Shown here one piece after another: positions 1 through 7,636 of a stretch of 64,000 nt of DNA. This stretch comes from Anaerolineae bacterium (GTDB lineage Bacteria; Chloroflexota; Anaerolineae; Aggregatilineales; Phototrophicaceae), in assembly GCA_022826865.1 (NCBI GenBank), contig JAJDUC010000074.1:45989-109988 (forward strand). Reading direction: 5' to 3'. Under the pieces are notes generated by a model, which worked only from the letters and a program-made list of their open reading frames with translations, was not told where the DNA came from and did not search any database. Position 1 is the stretch's first letter; the number at the start of each line of letters is the position of its first letter. The translations under genes and the position numbers were made by a program.

Positions 1-958
1 CCAGGTTGAGCGCCCACAACTCCTTCTTCCCGCCGTCGCGGCGCATGTGGTAGAAGCCGCGTCCGGTTTTGCGCCCGAGCCAGCCCCGCGCCAGCAATTC
101 ATCCGAAAGCGCTTTGTTCTTCGAGTGCAGCAGCAATTCGCGCGCCGGGTCTTCCGGGATCGCATCATATAGATTGCGGGCGACGCTGATGTGAATATCA
201 AAGCCAACAAGATCGTTCAAGTGAAACGTGGCTGTTTTCGGGCGGCCGATCAGCGGCCCTGTCAGCGCATCCACTTCTTCTACGCTATAGCCATGGTCAA
301 GCGCGTAGTTTGTCGCCTGCATGCCGGACATCAACATGAAGCGATTGGCGATGAAATTCGGCGTATCGTTACAGCGCACCGTGCCCTTGCCCAAGGTCTC
401 GGCGCCGAAACGCAGCATGAAGTCGACGATGTCCGGATCGGTCTCAGCCCCCGGGATAATCTCCAGCAGTCGCAGATAGCGCGGTGGATTGAAGAAATGC
501 GTACCGAGGAAGCGCCGCTTGAATTGACGGGGCAAACCCTCGGCGATATCCGATATTGGGATTCCCGAAGTATTGGTCGACACGATGGCGTCCGCGCCGA
601 CAACATCGACCAGCCGCGCCATCAGCGCGCGCTTGATCGCCAGATTTTCGACGACCGCTTCGATGACCCAGTCGGCATCTGCCAGTTCTTCCAAGTCGTC
701 TTCGGTATTGCCGATGCGGATTCTGGCGGCGTCTTCCGGGCTATAGAATTGCGGCGGTCGCATTTTCTGCAGGGACTTGAAGTTGCGCGCGACAATTGCG
801 TTGCGAAGAGCCGGTCCAGACCCGGGCGAGCTTTCCGGCGGCGGAATATCCAGCAACAGCGTTTCGATGCCGACGCCGGCCAGAAGCGCCGCAATACCGC
901 CGCCCATTGTGCCGGATCCAATCACCGCCGCCGTCTTGATTTGCCGCCCTGTCGCCAT
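1..958 (-). CDS. 3-hydroxyacyl-CoA dehydrogenase, N-terminal part (C-terminus beyond window)
   Basis: Reading the minus strand from an ATG at 958 gives an open frame that runs off the left edge. The N-terminus has a Rossmann dinucleotide motif (IGSGTMGGGIA), followed by NTSGI and the catalytic-His segment GTHFFNPP, which are hallmarks of the NAD-dependent L-3-hydroxyacyl-CoA dehydrogenase of beta-oxidation. The later stretch GRPKTATFHLNDLVG and GWLGRKTGRGFY is the C-terminal dehydrogenase domain. About 319 residues are visible. Whether the protein ends soon after, or continues into an enoyl-CoA hydratase domain as in FadN/FadB-type fusions, cannot be seen. It is last in a minus-strand run with the SDR gene 44 bp upstream. 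Confidence 0.88.
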   Translation of the reverse strand, partial: MATGRQIKTAAVIGSGTMGGGIAALLAGVGIETLLLDIPPPESSPGSGPALRNAIVARNFKSLQKMRPPQFYSPEDAARIRIGNTEDDLEELADADWVIEAVVENLAIKRALMARLVDVVGADAIVSTNTSGIPISDIAEGLPRQFKRRFLGTHFFNPPRYLRLLEIIPGAETDPDIVDFMLRFGAETLGKGTVRCNDTPNFIANRFMLMSGMQATNYALDHGYSVEEVDALTGPLIGRPKTATFHLNDLVGFDIHISVARNLYDAIPEDPARELLLHSKNKALSDELLARGWLGRKTGRGFYHMRRDGGKKELWALNL

Positions 959-1002
959 TTCCTGCCTTTTAGTGTCGTCAACGAATTGACTTCAGGCGCT
1001 AG

Positions 1003-1728
1003 TCACCAAGGCAACTCCGTGCCGTCATATTGGAACAATTTGCCGTTATCAGCTGGCGAAAGACGCTGAATCAAAGCGCGCATGCCGCCGGCCGATTCCT
1101 CGGGCTTAAGCGCGGCATTCGGCCCGCCCATATCCGTTTTCACCCAGCCCGGATTCACCGAGATTGTTATTATGCCGCTCATCGCAGTGTCTTGCGCCAA
1201 GGCGCAGGCGCTCATATTCAGCGCCGCCTTGCTCATCCGATATGCATAGCTGCTGCCGCCGGCGCGCCGCAGCAAACCCAATCCGGAAGAAATCATCGCG
1301 ACGCGCGGGTTGTTCCCATTCTTTAGCAGCTGCCGGCAGGCCTGGGTCACAATCACTGGCGCGACCGCGTTGGTGCTGAGCACTGCGCTGACATCGGCGG
1401 CGAACAGCTGACCCAGCGTGCGCGAGGCATGATCGCCTTGAGAGGCGATGCCCGCGTTGTTGATGAGAATATCAAGACCGCCGCTCTGGCGCTCGATGGA
1501 GGCGACAGCGGCATTGATCGACGCTTCGTCATTGACGTCCATTTGGAGCGCCGTCACTTGACCGGGATGTTCGCGCGAAAGCTCGTTCAGCGCGTCGGCG
1601 CGCTCGGGCGCGCGGCAGGCGGCGAAGATATGGCTGTCGCCCTGATACGCGAATTGCCGCGTTAGTTCGTAGCCGATGCCCCGGTTCGCGCCTGTGATGA
1701 GGATGCGTTGCATAGTTTGTCCCGTCAT
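1003..1728 (-). CDS. Short-chain dehydrogenase/reductase (SDR), C-factor/sniffer-like
   Basis: A 241-residue classical SDR. It has the cofactor motif TGANRGIG near residue 13, NNAG near residue 90, a Ser in MISSGLG, and the catalytic YxxxK (YRMSK) near residue 163, followed by NPGWVKTDMGG, which is typical of the small carbonyl-reductase or C-factor-like SDRs. The substrate cannot be read from the sequence. Translation could also begin five codons later at MQRILITG. It lies 3 bp downstream of the Mrr-type gene and 44 bp upstream of the 3-hydroxyacyl-CoA dehydrogenase, so co-transcription under the TetR regulator is likely (inference). Confidence 0.88.
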   Translation of the reverse strand: MTGQTMQRILITGANRGIGYELTRQFAYQGDSHIFAACRAPERADALNELSREHPGQVTALQMDVNDEASINAAVASIERQSGGLDILINNAGIASQGDHASRTLGQLFAADVSAVLSTNAVAPVIVTQACRQLLKNGNNPRVAMISSGLGLLRRAGGSSYAYRMSKAALNMSACALAQDTAMSGIITISVNPGWVKTDMGGPNAALKPEESAGGMRALIQRLSPADNGKLFQYDGTELPW

Positions 1729-1731
1729 CGT

Positions 1732-2928
1732 TCATTCATTTGCGACAGTCGCGCTTACGGGGCCGTCGCTTCCGTCTGCCGTTTCAAATTGGCTGAGGCT
1801 CTCGCCGTCAAACTCAAGGATTCTAATTTCGCGCCTGCGGATGCCGATGTTGTGTTCAATTAAAAGATCAAGCAGCCGTTCGCCGTCAATCAAGGCGATT
1901 GGCGCCGCTCCCTTCGCAAACGCTACGTCGCTTGCGCCCTTGGTAAATCTGCCTGTGGTAATGATAGTCCCGCGCACAGCATCGAAGTACCACAACGAGC
2001 CGCGCAGTTGATCCAGAACAGGTCTCCCAACGCTTCCTCTGTGTCGTTTGACCTGAATGACTTCACGCACTCGGCTGATTCCCAACTCTATATCAGCAAC
2101 GACGTCGACGCCTTTGTCGTTTACGCCGCCATTCACTTCGACATTCTCGTAGCCCATTTTTTCCATGAGAAGCTTTATCAGGTGCTCAAACATATATGGA
2201 TTCATATTTTGCAGAAAATGAGCGAGTTTCTTGCGCACGGCTGTATTGTTTTCACTTGCGAATCTCGCAATCGTTGGGTTGGGCGCGTCCTTGCTTCCAG
2301 CACCGCCATAGCGACCAAGATATTCCAGGCCCATAGCGGTTACCTGGTAAGAATGCCCGGTTCTTTCAATGAGCCGGCGGGCGACAAGATTGTTTAGTCG
2401 ATTAATGAGACTGGAGGATATTGAGGAGTCGGCCGCGTAGGTAGTTAATGTACGGCAGAATTCGGCATAGCTGTCTTCAAAATCACGCCGTCTCGCAGGC
2501 CCCTTTGCGGCAACTTCAGCCAGTATAAGCAGCAGCCCGTCGTAGTCATCCATTTCTGCCAAGAGTTTTTCATTGCCAGCGACGAACCTCTTGCCACGTT
2601 CAGTTAGCTGTATGACCCCGTTTTGAATGGACGACAACTGATGGATTTTACACAGGTAATAGGGTCCAAATGTATGCCGCGGATTGACGAGATGTTTGGA
2701 GCGCCGCCAAAAGCGAAGCGCAAGATCACGACTATCGCCGGTCAGCAAACGCGGTATCCAATCTTCCGGCTCTTTCCAATTGAATGGATCTTTAGGGCTA
2801 CGGATATACTCATAAATTGCTTTTTCCATAGTTCTATACTGAATTTCACTTACGCCATCTAAAACCTGAAGAAAACGCCATCCAATTTCGTATGTTGGCA
2901 GATCTGGCGTTAATTGTCGTCTTTCCAT
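1732..2928 (-). CDS. Mrr-type restriction endonuclease-like protein
   Basis: A 398-residue protein. The N-terminal about 210 residues look like winged-helix modules, the first resembling the Mrr N-terminal domain. The C-terminal part carries an Mrr_cat PD-(D/E)xK fold: MFEHLIKLLMEKMGY, then NDKGVDVVAD and IQVKRH, where the Asp and the QxK supply the metal-binding core. Mrr-family enzymes cleave modified or foreign DNA (type IV restriction). No methylase or specificity subunit is nearby, so it would act alone. Base composition is visibly more AT-rich than the flanking genes, suggesting transfer. An AGAGGAA ribosome-binding site precedes the ATG. It sits 21 bp after the TetR gene. Confidence 0.8.
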   Translation of the reverse strand: MERRQLTPDLPTYEIGWRFLQVLDGVSEIQYRTMEKAIYEYIRSPKDPFNWKEPEDWIPRLLTGDSRDLALRFWRRSKHLVNPRHTFGPYYLCKIHQLSSIQNGVIQLTERGKRFVAGNEKLLAEMDDYDGLLLILAEVAAKGPARRRDFEDSYAEFCRTLTTYAADSSISSSLINRLNNLVARRLIERTGHSYQVTAMGLEYLGRYGGAGSKDAPNPTIARFASENNTAVRKKLAHFLQNMNPYMFEHLIKLLMEKMGYENVEVNGGVNDKGVDVVADIELGISRVREVIQVKRHRGSVGRPVLDQLRGSLWYFDAVRGTIITTGRFTKGASDVAFAKGAAPIALIDGERLLDLLIEHNIGIRRREIRILEFDGESLSQFETADGSDGPVSATVANE

Positions 2929-2949
2929 GTTTTGGATTCCTCTATACGC

Positions 2950-3588
2950 TCATTTCCGCAGCGCCGCCAGCCAAGTATCCACCATCACATCCGCCAGCTC
3001 TTCGCCGCTCAGCCGACCGCCCTCCTTGAACCAAACGCTGATCCAGTTATGCGCGCCCATCATCGCCCGCGTCACGGTCGCCGCGTCCACCTCGCGGAAT
3101 TCGCCCGTATCCATGCCAGCCTGAATTGTGTCGCGAAACAATCCCTCGAAATAATCGCGGCGCGCAAAGAATTGATTCCGCCGCGCGACAAATTCTTCCA
3201 TGAAAGTATCGTCGCCAATCTTGCTGCTGAGGCTCGCGTTAAGCAGGGAGCGAATCTCAAAAACCATAGCCGCGCCGACGGCGACATTGCCGGTGACGCA
3301 CACGACATGGGAACGGATCATCCCCGCTAGTTTCTCGGCATTGCTCAGGTCCGCATTGGCGACCGTCTCCAGCTTTTCAATGGTAAAGTCCAGCCCAAGC
3401 TCCAGCACGTTCAGAAGCAGGAAGTCTTTGTTTTTGAAATGATGATAGAGGCTGGCGGCGGTGAGATTGACCTGCGCGGCGATATCTTTCATTGTGGTGG
3501 AATCGTAGCCATTGCGATGCAGGACTTCGGCGGCCGCCCACAGAATATCTTCTCGATCCACCGATTGGTCGGCTGGTTTGCGCGCCAA
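2950..3588 (-). CDS. TetR/AcrR-family transcriptional regulator
   Basis: The N-terminus holds a TetR helix-turn-helix: DILWAAAEVLHRNGY, then TTMKDIAAQVNLTAASLYHHF, followed by KNKDFLL. This layout resembles regulators of fatty-acid or acyl-CoA catabolism, which fits the dehydrogenase genes downstream (inference). The chosen start is a TTG at 3588 because GGAAGGAG lies about 7 bases upstream; a TTG at 3612 is possible but has no clear site. The product has 212 residues, with an all-helical ligand-binding C-terminal domain. It probably heads the minus-strand operon that ends in the hydroxyacyl-CoA dehydrogenase, and is divergent from the HAD gene at 3802. Confidence 0.85.
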   Translation of the reverse strand: MARKPADQSVDREDILWAAAEVLHRNGYDSTTMKDIAAQVNLTAASLYHHFKNKDFLLLNVLELGLDFTIEKLETVANADLSNAEKLAGMIRSHVVCVTGNVAVGAAMVFEIRSLLNASLSSKIGDDTFMEEFVARRNQFFARRDYFEGLFRDTIQAGMDTGEFREVDAATVTRAMMGAHNWISVWFKEGGRLSGEELADVMVDTWLAALRK

Positions 3589-3762
3589 AGCACCGCTCCT
3601 TCCAAACTGCAAGCTGATTCAAACATCAACGTTGCGCTGCGATTATAGACGAGGGATTTCGAGGATTCAAGCAGCGGTCGCGGTCACCGCCATGTCATTT
3701 GCCCGGCGCAAGATCGCTCGCCGCGCCGACGAGGCGGCCGTACACATTTGCCTTGAACTGTC

Positions 3763-3768
3763 TATAAT
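3763..3768 (+). promoter_or_regulatory. Promoter -10 (TATAAT) for the HAD/SerA operon
   Basis: A perfect TATAAT lies 33 bases before the ATG at 3802. No good -35 is seen at 17 bases (GTACAC), so only the -10 is supported. The 190-bp divergent gap with the TetR gene holds nothing else recognisable. Confidence 0.45.
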
Positions 3769-3801
3769 GGGCGCGATCCGGCGAGCGGCGAGGCGCCCTT
3801 T

Positions 3802-4659
3802 ATGCGAGCATCGCAATGGTCGACATTTGACCTGATATTTTTCGATTGCGACAGCACCTTGTCGTCCATTGAAGGCATTGATGAATTGGCTCGTTTCAAG
3901 GGAAAAGAAGGCCGCGTCGGCCTGCTCACGAACAAGGCGATGGATGGCGAGTTGGACCTGGCCGAGGTTTATGGCAAACGACTGCGGGCGATAAAACCGA
4001 CGAGGGCGCAGCTGAAAGCGGTCGAGGAGCGCTACTGGGAAACCATGGTCGAAGACGCGCAAGATGTCATTGCCGCGCTGCGGGCCTTGGGCAAACAGGT
4101 CTTTATCATCAGCGGCGGCTTGATTGACGCCGTGCGTGGCTTCGGCCGGCGCTTGGGCGTCGAGCCCGAGCGGATTCGCGCGGTGGAGCTGGAATACAAT
4201 GAACTGTCCGGACGCTGGTGGGATTATCACGAACCGAAAGCGCAACATGCCAAGACCTACCTGGATTACAGCGAGGGCCCGCTGACAGTTTCCAGCGGCA
4301 AGGCAAGGATCGTAAGAGAAATGGCGGGAGACTTGCCCGGGCGGCGCATGATGATCGGCGACGGTTCGTCGGATCTGGCGGCGCGTTCGGCCGTCGATCT
4401 CCTGGTCGGTTATGGCGGAGTCGTGTCACGCGAGTCCGTACAAGCCGAAGCGGATATATTTGTCCAGTCGACTTCGCTGGCAGCTATCCTGCCGCTGGCG
4501 GCGGGCCGCGCCGGCTGGGACGCCTTGCGAAACTCGCCCCATCAGCCGCTCTTTCGCAAGGGAATTACTCTGGCCCTCGAGCCGGAGGCGGTCGCCTTTG
4601 GCGAACGGGCTCTGCGCGAGCGCTTTATTCTTGAATTCGAGGCATTGAACCAAGTATGA
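3802..4659 (+). CDS. serB: HAD phosphatase, phosphoserine phosphatase type
   Basis: A 285-residue HAD enzyme. Motif I is FFDCDST at residues 12-18, and the following IEGIDELA matches the signature of eukaryote-type phosphoserine phosphatases, in which the Glu contacts substrate. Motif II is FIISGG, a Lys occurs in SSGKARI, and motif III is GDGSSDLAA. The reaction would be dephosphorylation of O-phosphoserine to serine. It ends in an ATGA overlap with a second HAD gene and lies upstream of a SerA-type dehydrogenase, which supports a serine-pathway role. The C-terminal 60 residues after motif III are longer than usual. The substrate is inferred, not proven. Confidence 0.78.
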   Translation: MRASQWSTFDLIFFDCDSTLSSIEGIDELARFKGKEGRVGLLTNKAMDGELDLAEVYGKRLRAIKPTRAQLKAVEERYWETMVEDAQDVIAALRALGKQVFIISGGLIDAVRGFGRRLGVEPERIRAVELEYNELSGRWWDYHEPKAQHAKTYLDYSEGPLTVSSGKARIVREMAGDLPGRRMMIGDGSSDLAARSAVDLLVGYGGVVSRESVQAEADIFVQSTSLAAILPLAAGRAGWDALRNSPHQPLFRKGITLALEPEAVAFGERALRERFILEFEALNQV

Positions 4660-5324
4660 CATTCGCGGCGATTATCTTTGATATGGACGGATTGCTGGTG
4701 GATTCCGAACCGGTCTGGCACGAGCTCGAAGTTGAGTTGGTGGAGGCCTGCGGATACAGCTATGCGCCGGAAGTCCGTGATCTGGGCATCGGCATGCGCG
4801 TGGACGAATTCGCGGCGATTCTGCAAAAGCATTATCCCAGGCTTGGGGCGACGCCGGCGGCGATTGCAAGCGCAATCACCGGGCGCATGATTGCCGAGGC
4901 AGAGGGACGCATCCGGGCGCGTCCCGGCGCCGATGCAATCGTCAGATACGCCGCTGAGCGCAATATACCGCGGGCGATCGCTTCCAGTTCGTCGCAGGTT
5001 GTCATAGAGCATTTTCTGCGGCTGATGGGCTGGGACAAGCTGATTCCCATGCGATTCTCGGCCGAGTTTGTGCAGCGCGGCAAACCGGCGCCAGACATTT
5101 ACCTTCACGCCGCCGCGCAACTTGCCGTCCCGCCACCGAGCTGCCTGGCGCTGGAAGACAGCCGCCTCGGCACGCAAGCGGCGCAGGCGGCCGGCATGAC
5201 TTGTTTCACCGTGCCCGATCTTTCGCATTCGGCGCGCGGCGATTTCACCGACATCAATGACCGGATATTCGGCAGTCTGCACGAGGTGATGGACCTGATT
5301 GAGAAGGAGGGCCTCTTCGCTTGA
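4656..5324 (+). CDS. HAD-IA family phosphatase / beta-phosphoglucomutase-like
   Basis: A 222-residue subfamily IA HAD protein. The N-terminal motif I FDMDGLLVDSEPVW is characteristic of beta-phosphoglucomutase and hexitol/2-deoxyglucose-6-phosphatase relatives. Motif II is IASSSS, the Lys is in RGKPAPDIYL, and motif III is ALEDSRLGTQAA. A helical cap domain lies between motifs I and II. The ATG overlaps the upstream TGA (ATGA at 4656-4659), and the stop overlaps the next start, so translation is coupled across three genes. The substrate is unknown; a metabolite-repair or sugar-phosphate phosphatase role is as likely as a serine-pathway role. Confidence 0.85.
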   Translation: MTFAAIIFDMDGLLVDSEPVWHELEVELVEACGYSYAPEVRDLGIGMRVDEFAAILQKHYPRLGATPAAIASAITGRMIAEAEGRIRARPGADAIVRYAAERNIPRAIASSSSQVVIEHFLRLMGWDKLIPMRFSAEFVQRGKPAPDIYLHAAAQLAVPPPSCLALEDSRLGTQAAQAAGMTCFTVPDLSHSARGDFTDINDRIFGSLHEVMDLIEKEGLFA

Positions 5325-6916
5325 GCGGGAAAAATGTCGTCATCGCCACCGACCTGACAGCTGACAGCATCGCTTTGCTCGAAGGCAGCGCCGACTTCAA
5401 TGTCAGAATCGCGCCGCCGAAGACAGCGGTTGTACGGGCCGCCTTGGAAGAGGCGGACGCCATCATCACGCGTTCCGATTTCAAATTGGACGCGCCGCTT
5501 CTGGAACATGCGCCCAGACTGCGGTTGATTGCGCGTATGTCGGCCGGCTTGACCGGCATTGACCTGGATTATGCGACCGAGCGCGGCATTCTGGTGATGA
5601 ATACTCCGGGCGTCAGCGCTATCGCCGCCGCCGAACACACCTTGACGCTGATGCTGGCGCTGAACCGCAATCTGCCCGCCGTGCATGAAAGCCTGCGCGA
5701 AGGCTGGTGGCTCTTCGACCGGAAGCAGCATGTCGGCGTGCAACTTCAGGACAAGACAATCGGCATTGTGGGCCTCGGTCGGGTCGGGCAGCGCGTCGCC
5801 GGCCTCTGCCTCGCCCTGGGCATGACCGTGCTGGCTTGCGACCCCTACATCCGCGAGGAACAGGTCAACGACCGGCGCATCTTGCTGGCGGGCCTGCGAG
5901 AGCTGCTGGGCGCGGCCGATTATGTGAGCATGCACGTGCCAGCCACGAGCGAAACAATGGACATGCTTGACGCCGGGACGCTTCGCCAGATGAAGAAAGG
6001 CGCCTGCTTCATCAATACCGCTCACGGCGGGATCGTCAAGGAATCACACTTGGCGGAAGTTTTGGTCGAAGGGCATTTGGGCGGCGTGGCGGTGGATGTT
6101 TGGAATGAGGAGCCGCCTTTTAACAGTCCCTTGATCGGCCTGGACAAGGTCATCCACACGCCGCATATCGGCGACAACACCGCTGAAGCGCTGCAAGATT
6201 TGTCGCTGCAAATCGTCAAGCAGGTGATTGACGCGCTGGAGGATCGCGATTATCGCAACGTCGTCAATATGCCCTTGCTGCCGGGACTCAGCTTCGACGA
6301 GATCCGCCCTTATATGCAATTGGCGGAGAGCATTGGCGCGCTGCAGCATGTATTGGCGCGCCAGGCCATCCGGCGCATCGCTATCGAGATCGTCGGCGAC
6401 GATATGAACGGCCTCATCAAGCCGATGACGGTTGGCGTCCTCAAGGGGCTGCTCAGCCCGATCCTGGGCGACCAGGTCAGCTTCGTCAACGCGCCCGTTC
6501 TGGCTGCGGAAAGGGGCTGGCAGATTACGCAGGCCAAGGGCATCCGCATCAGCGAATATCGCAACATCATCACCTGTCAGGTCACGCTGGAAGATGGCGA
6601 AGAGGTCAGCATCGCCGGCGCCCTGCTCGACAGGCAGAAGCCCTACATCTTGCAGATCAACCAGTATCGCGTGCATTTTGAGCCGCGCGGCCATTTGCTT
6701 ATCATGGGCAGCCACGACAAACCGGGCGTCATCGGACGGGTGGGCAGCTTAATGGCGGAGAACGGCATCAACATCGCGAGTTGGCACACCGGGCGGGCGG
6801 AGCCAGGCGGCAATACGCTGACGGTGCTGAATTTTGACGAGCCGCTGCCGGAACCAGTGATGGAGGCGCTGCGCAGGCAGGATTTTATTCGGCACGTGCA
6901 TCAATTGCATATATGA
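5321..6916 (+). CDS. serA: SerA-type D-3-phosphoglycerate dehydrogenase with atypical active site
   Basis: A 531-residue protein with the architecture of long-form SerA: split substrate domain, Rossmann domain with GLGRVG near residue 150, an ASB-like intervening domain (about 310-450) and a C-terminal ACT domain beginning LLIMGSHDKPGVIGRVG. The catalytic Glu (NEEPP) and His (TPHIGDNT) are present. The invariant Arg of the NxARGG segment, however, is His235 (NTAHGG), and the usual GVDNID segment reads SAGLTGIDL. Translation starts with TTG inside a TTGA overlap with the upstream stop. The fold is certain; phosphoglycerate as substrate is less so because the missing Arg normally binds the substrate carboxylate. 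Confidence 0.75.
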   Translation: MSGKNVVIATDLTADSIALLEGSADFNVRIAPPKTAVVRAALEEADAIITRSDFKLDAPLLEHAPRLRLIARMSAGLTGIDLDYATERGILVMNTPGVSAIAAAEHTLTLMLALNRNLPAVHESLREGWWLFDRKQHVGVQLQDKTIGIVGLGRVGQRVAGLCLALGMTVLACDPYIREEQVNDRRILLAGLRELLGAADYVSMHVPATSETMDMLDAGTLRQMKKGACFINTAHGGIVKESHLAEVLVEGHLGGVAVDVWNEEPPFNSPLIGLDKVIHTPHIGDNTAEALQDLSLQIVKQVIDALEDRDYRNVVNMPLLPGLSFDEIRPYMQLAESIGALQHVLARQAIRRIAIEIVGDDMNGLIKPMTVGVLKGLLSPILGDQVSFVNAPVLAAERGWQITQAKGIRISEYRNIITCQVTLEDGEEVSIAGALLDRQKPYILQINQYRVHFEPRGHLLIMGSHDKPGVIGRVGSLMAENGINIASWHTGRAEPGGNTLTVLNFDEPLPEPVMEALRRQDFIRHVHQLHI

Positions 6917-6935
6917 GCGCGAACTGCGTTATACT
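6905..6935 (+). promoter_or_regulatory. Promoter for mntA-hepT
   Basis: TTGCAT (6905-6910) and TATACT (6930-6935) are separated by 19 bases, ending 28 bases before the mntA ATG. It overlaps the serA stop codon, so the toxin-antitoxin pair appears to have its own promoter. Confidence 0.4.
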
Positions 6936-6963
6936 TGCGGCAACGAAATCCAATGGGTGTAAC

Positions 6964-7269
6964 ATGGCTCTTGACTCGACATTTGAGTTGCCGCTGGAAG
7001 CCATCCGCGCGTACTGCGCGGGGCAGCCGATTCGGCGCTTGTCCCTGTTCGGCTCGGCGCTTGACGGGAATATGGACGCCAACAGCGATGTCGATCTGCT
7101 GGTCGAGTATAAGGCTGGCAACCAAGTCGGTTTGGCTTTTTTTCAACACATGGTCGACTTGAGCGAGATTATCGGGCGAGAAGTTGACTTGCGAACACCG
7201 GAGGATCTCAGCCGCTTTTTCCGAGACACGGTCTGCGAACGAGCGAGACCAATTTATGAAAGCCAGTAA
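6964..7269 (+). CDS. mntA: MNT-domain nucleotidyltransferase antitoxin (MntA-like)
   Basis: A 101-residue minimal nucleotidyltransferase. The core is GSALDGNMDANSDVDLLVEY, an exact GSx10DxD pattern, and a second acidic residue follows in REVDLRTPEDLSRF. In the HepT/MntA (type VII) systems this protein adenylylates and so silences the HEPN toxin. The ATG at 6964 was chosen because it sits downstream of a promoter-like TATACT; an in-frame start at 6913 would precede transcription. It overlaps hepT by 14 bases, the usual antitoxin-first arrangement. Confidence 0.85.
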   Translation: MALDSTFELPLEAIRAYCAGQPIRRLSLFGSALDGNMDANSDVDLLVEYKAGNQVGLAFFQHMVDLSEIIGREVDLRTPEDLSRFFRDTVCERARPIYESQ

Positions 7270-7627
7270 AGAGAATGACCGCATTCGGTTGTGCCACGCG
7301 TTGGAAGCCGCGCAAAAGGCTCGGCGATTCGCAGAGGGACATACGCGCGCTTCGCTAACTCAAGACGAAGGCTTGCAACTAATCCTTGCCCGATTGCTTG
7401 AGATTCTGGGAGAAGCCACCGGATCCGTATCGGCTGAGTGTCGCGCGAGGCATCCCGACCTGCCTTGGTCCAGCATGAAAGCCATGCGCAACTGGCTGGC
7501 GCATGCTTACTTCGATATAAATCTCGATACGCTATGGAATGTTGTGCAGGATCATACAATTCCGCTGATATGTCAGTTGGAAGCAATCCTCGCAGCCGAA
7601 AACATCGATTGCTCAGCGCAGGAGTGA
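7256..7627 (+). CDS. hepT: HEPN-domain toxin (HepT-like RNase)
   Basis: A 123-residue helical protein of the HepT (DUF86) family. The RNase signature Rx4H is intact as MRNWLAHAYFDINLDTLW, and the preceding LLEILGEATG and PWSSMKAMRN are standard for the family. HepT toxins cut RNA (tRNA has been reported as a target) until modified by the partner MntA. The start at 7256 lies inside the end of mntA and gives the family's usual length. The gene converges on uvrC with only 9 bp between stops. Confidence 0.85.
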   Translation: MKASKENDRIRLCHALEAAQKARRFAEGHTRASLTQDEGLQLILARLLEILGEATGSVSAECRARHPDLPWSSMKAMRNWLAHAYFDINLDTLWNVVQDHTIPLICQLEAILAAENIDCSAQE

Positions 7628-7636
7628 TGGAAACGC

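Noticed and set aside
191..1069. 292-residue plus-strand frame at the left edge
   Set aside because: The minus strand there encodes a clear 3-hydroxyacyl-CoA dehydrogenase with conserved motifs, so this frame is a shadow.
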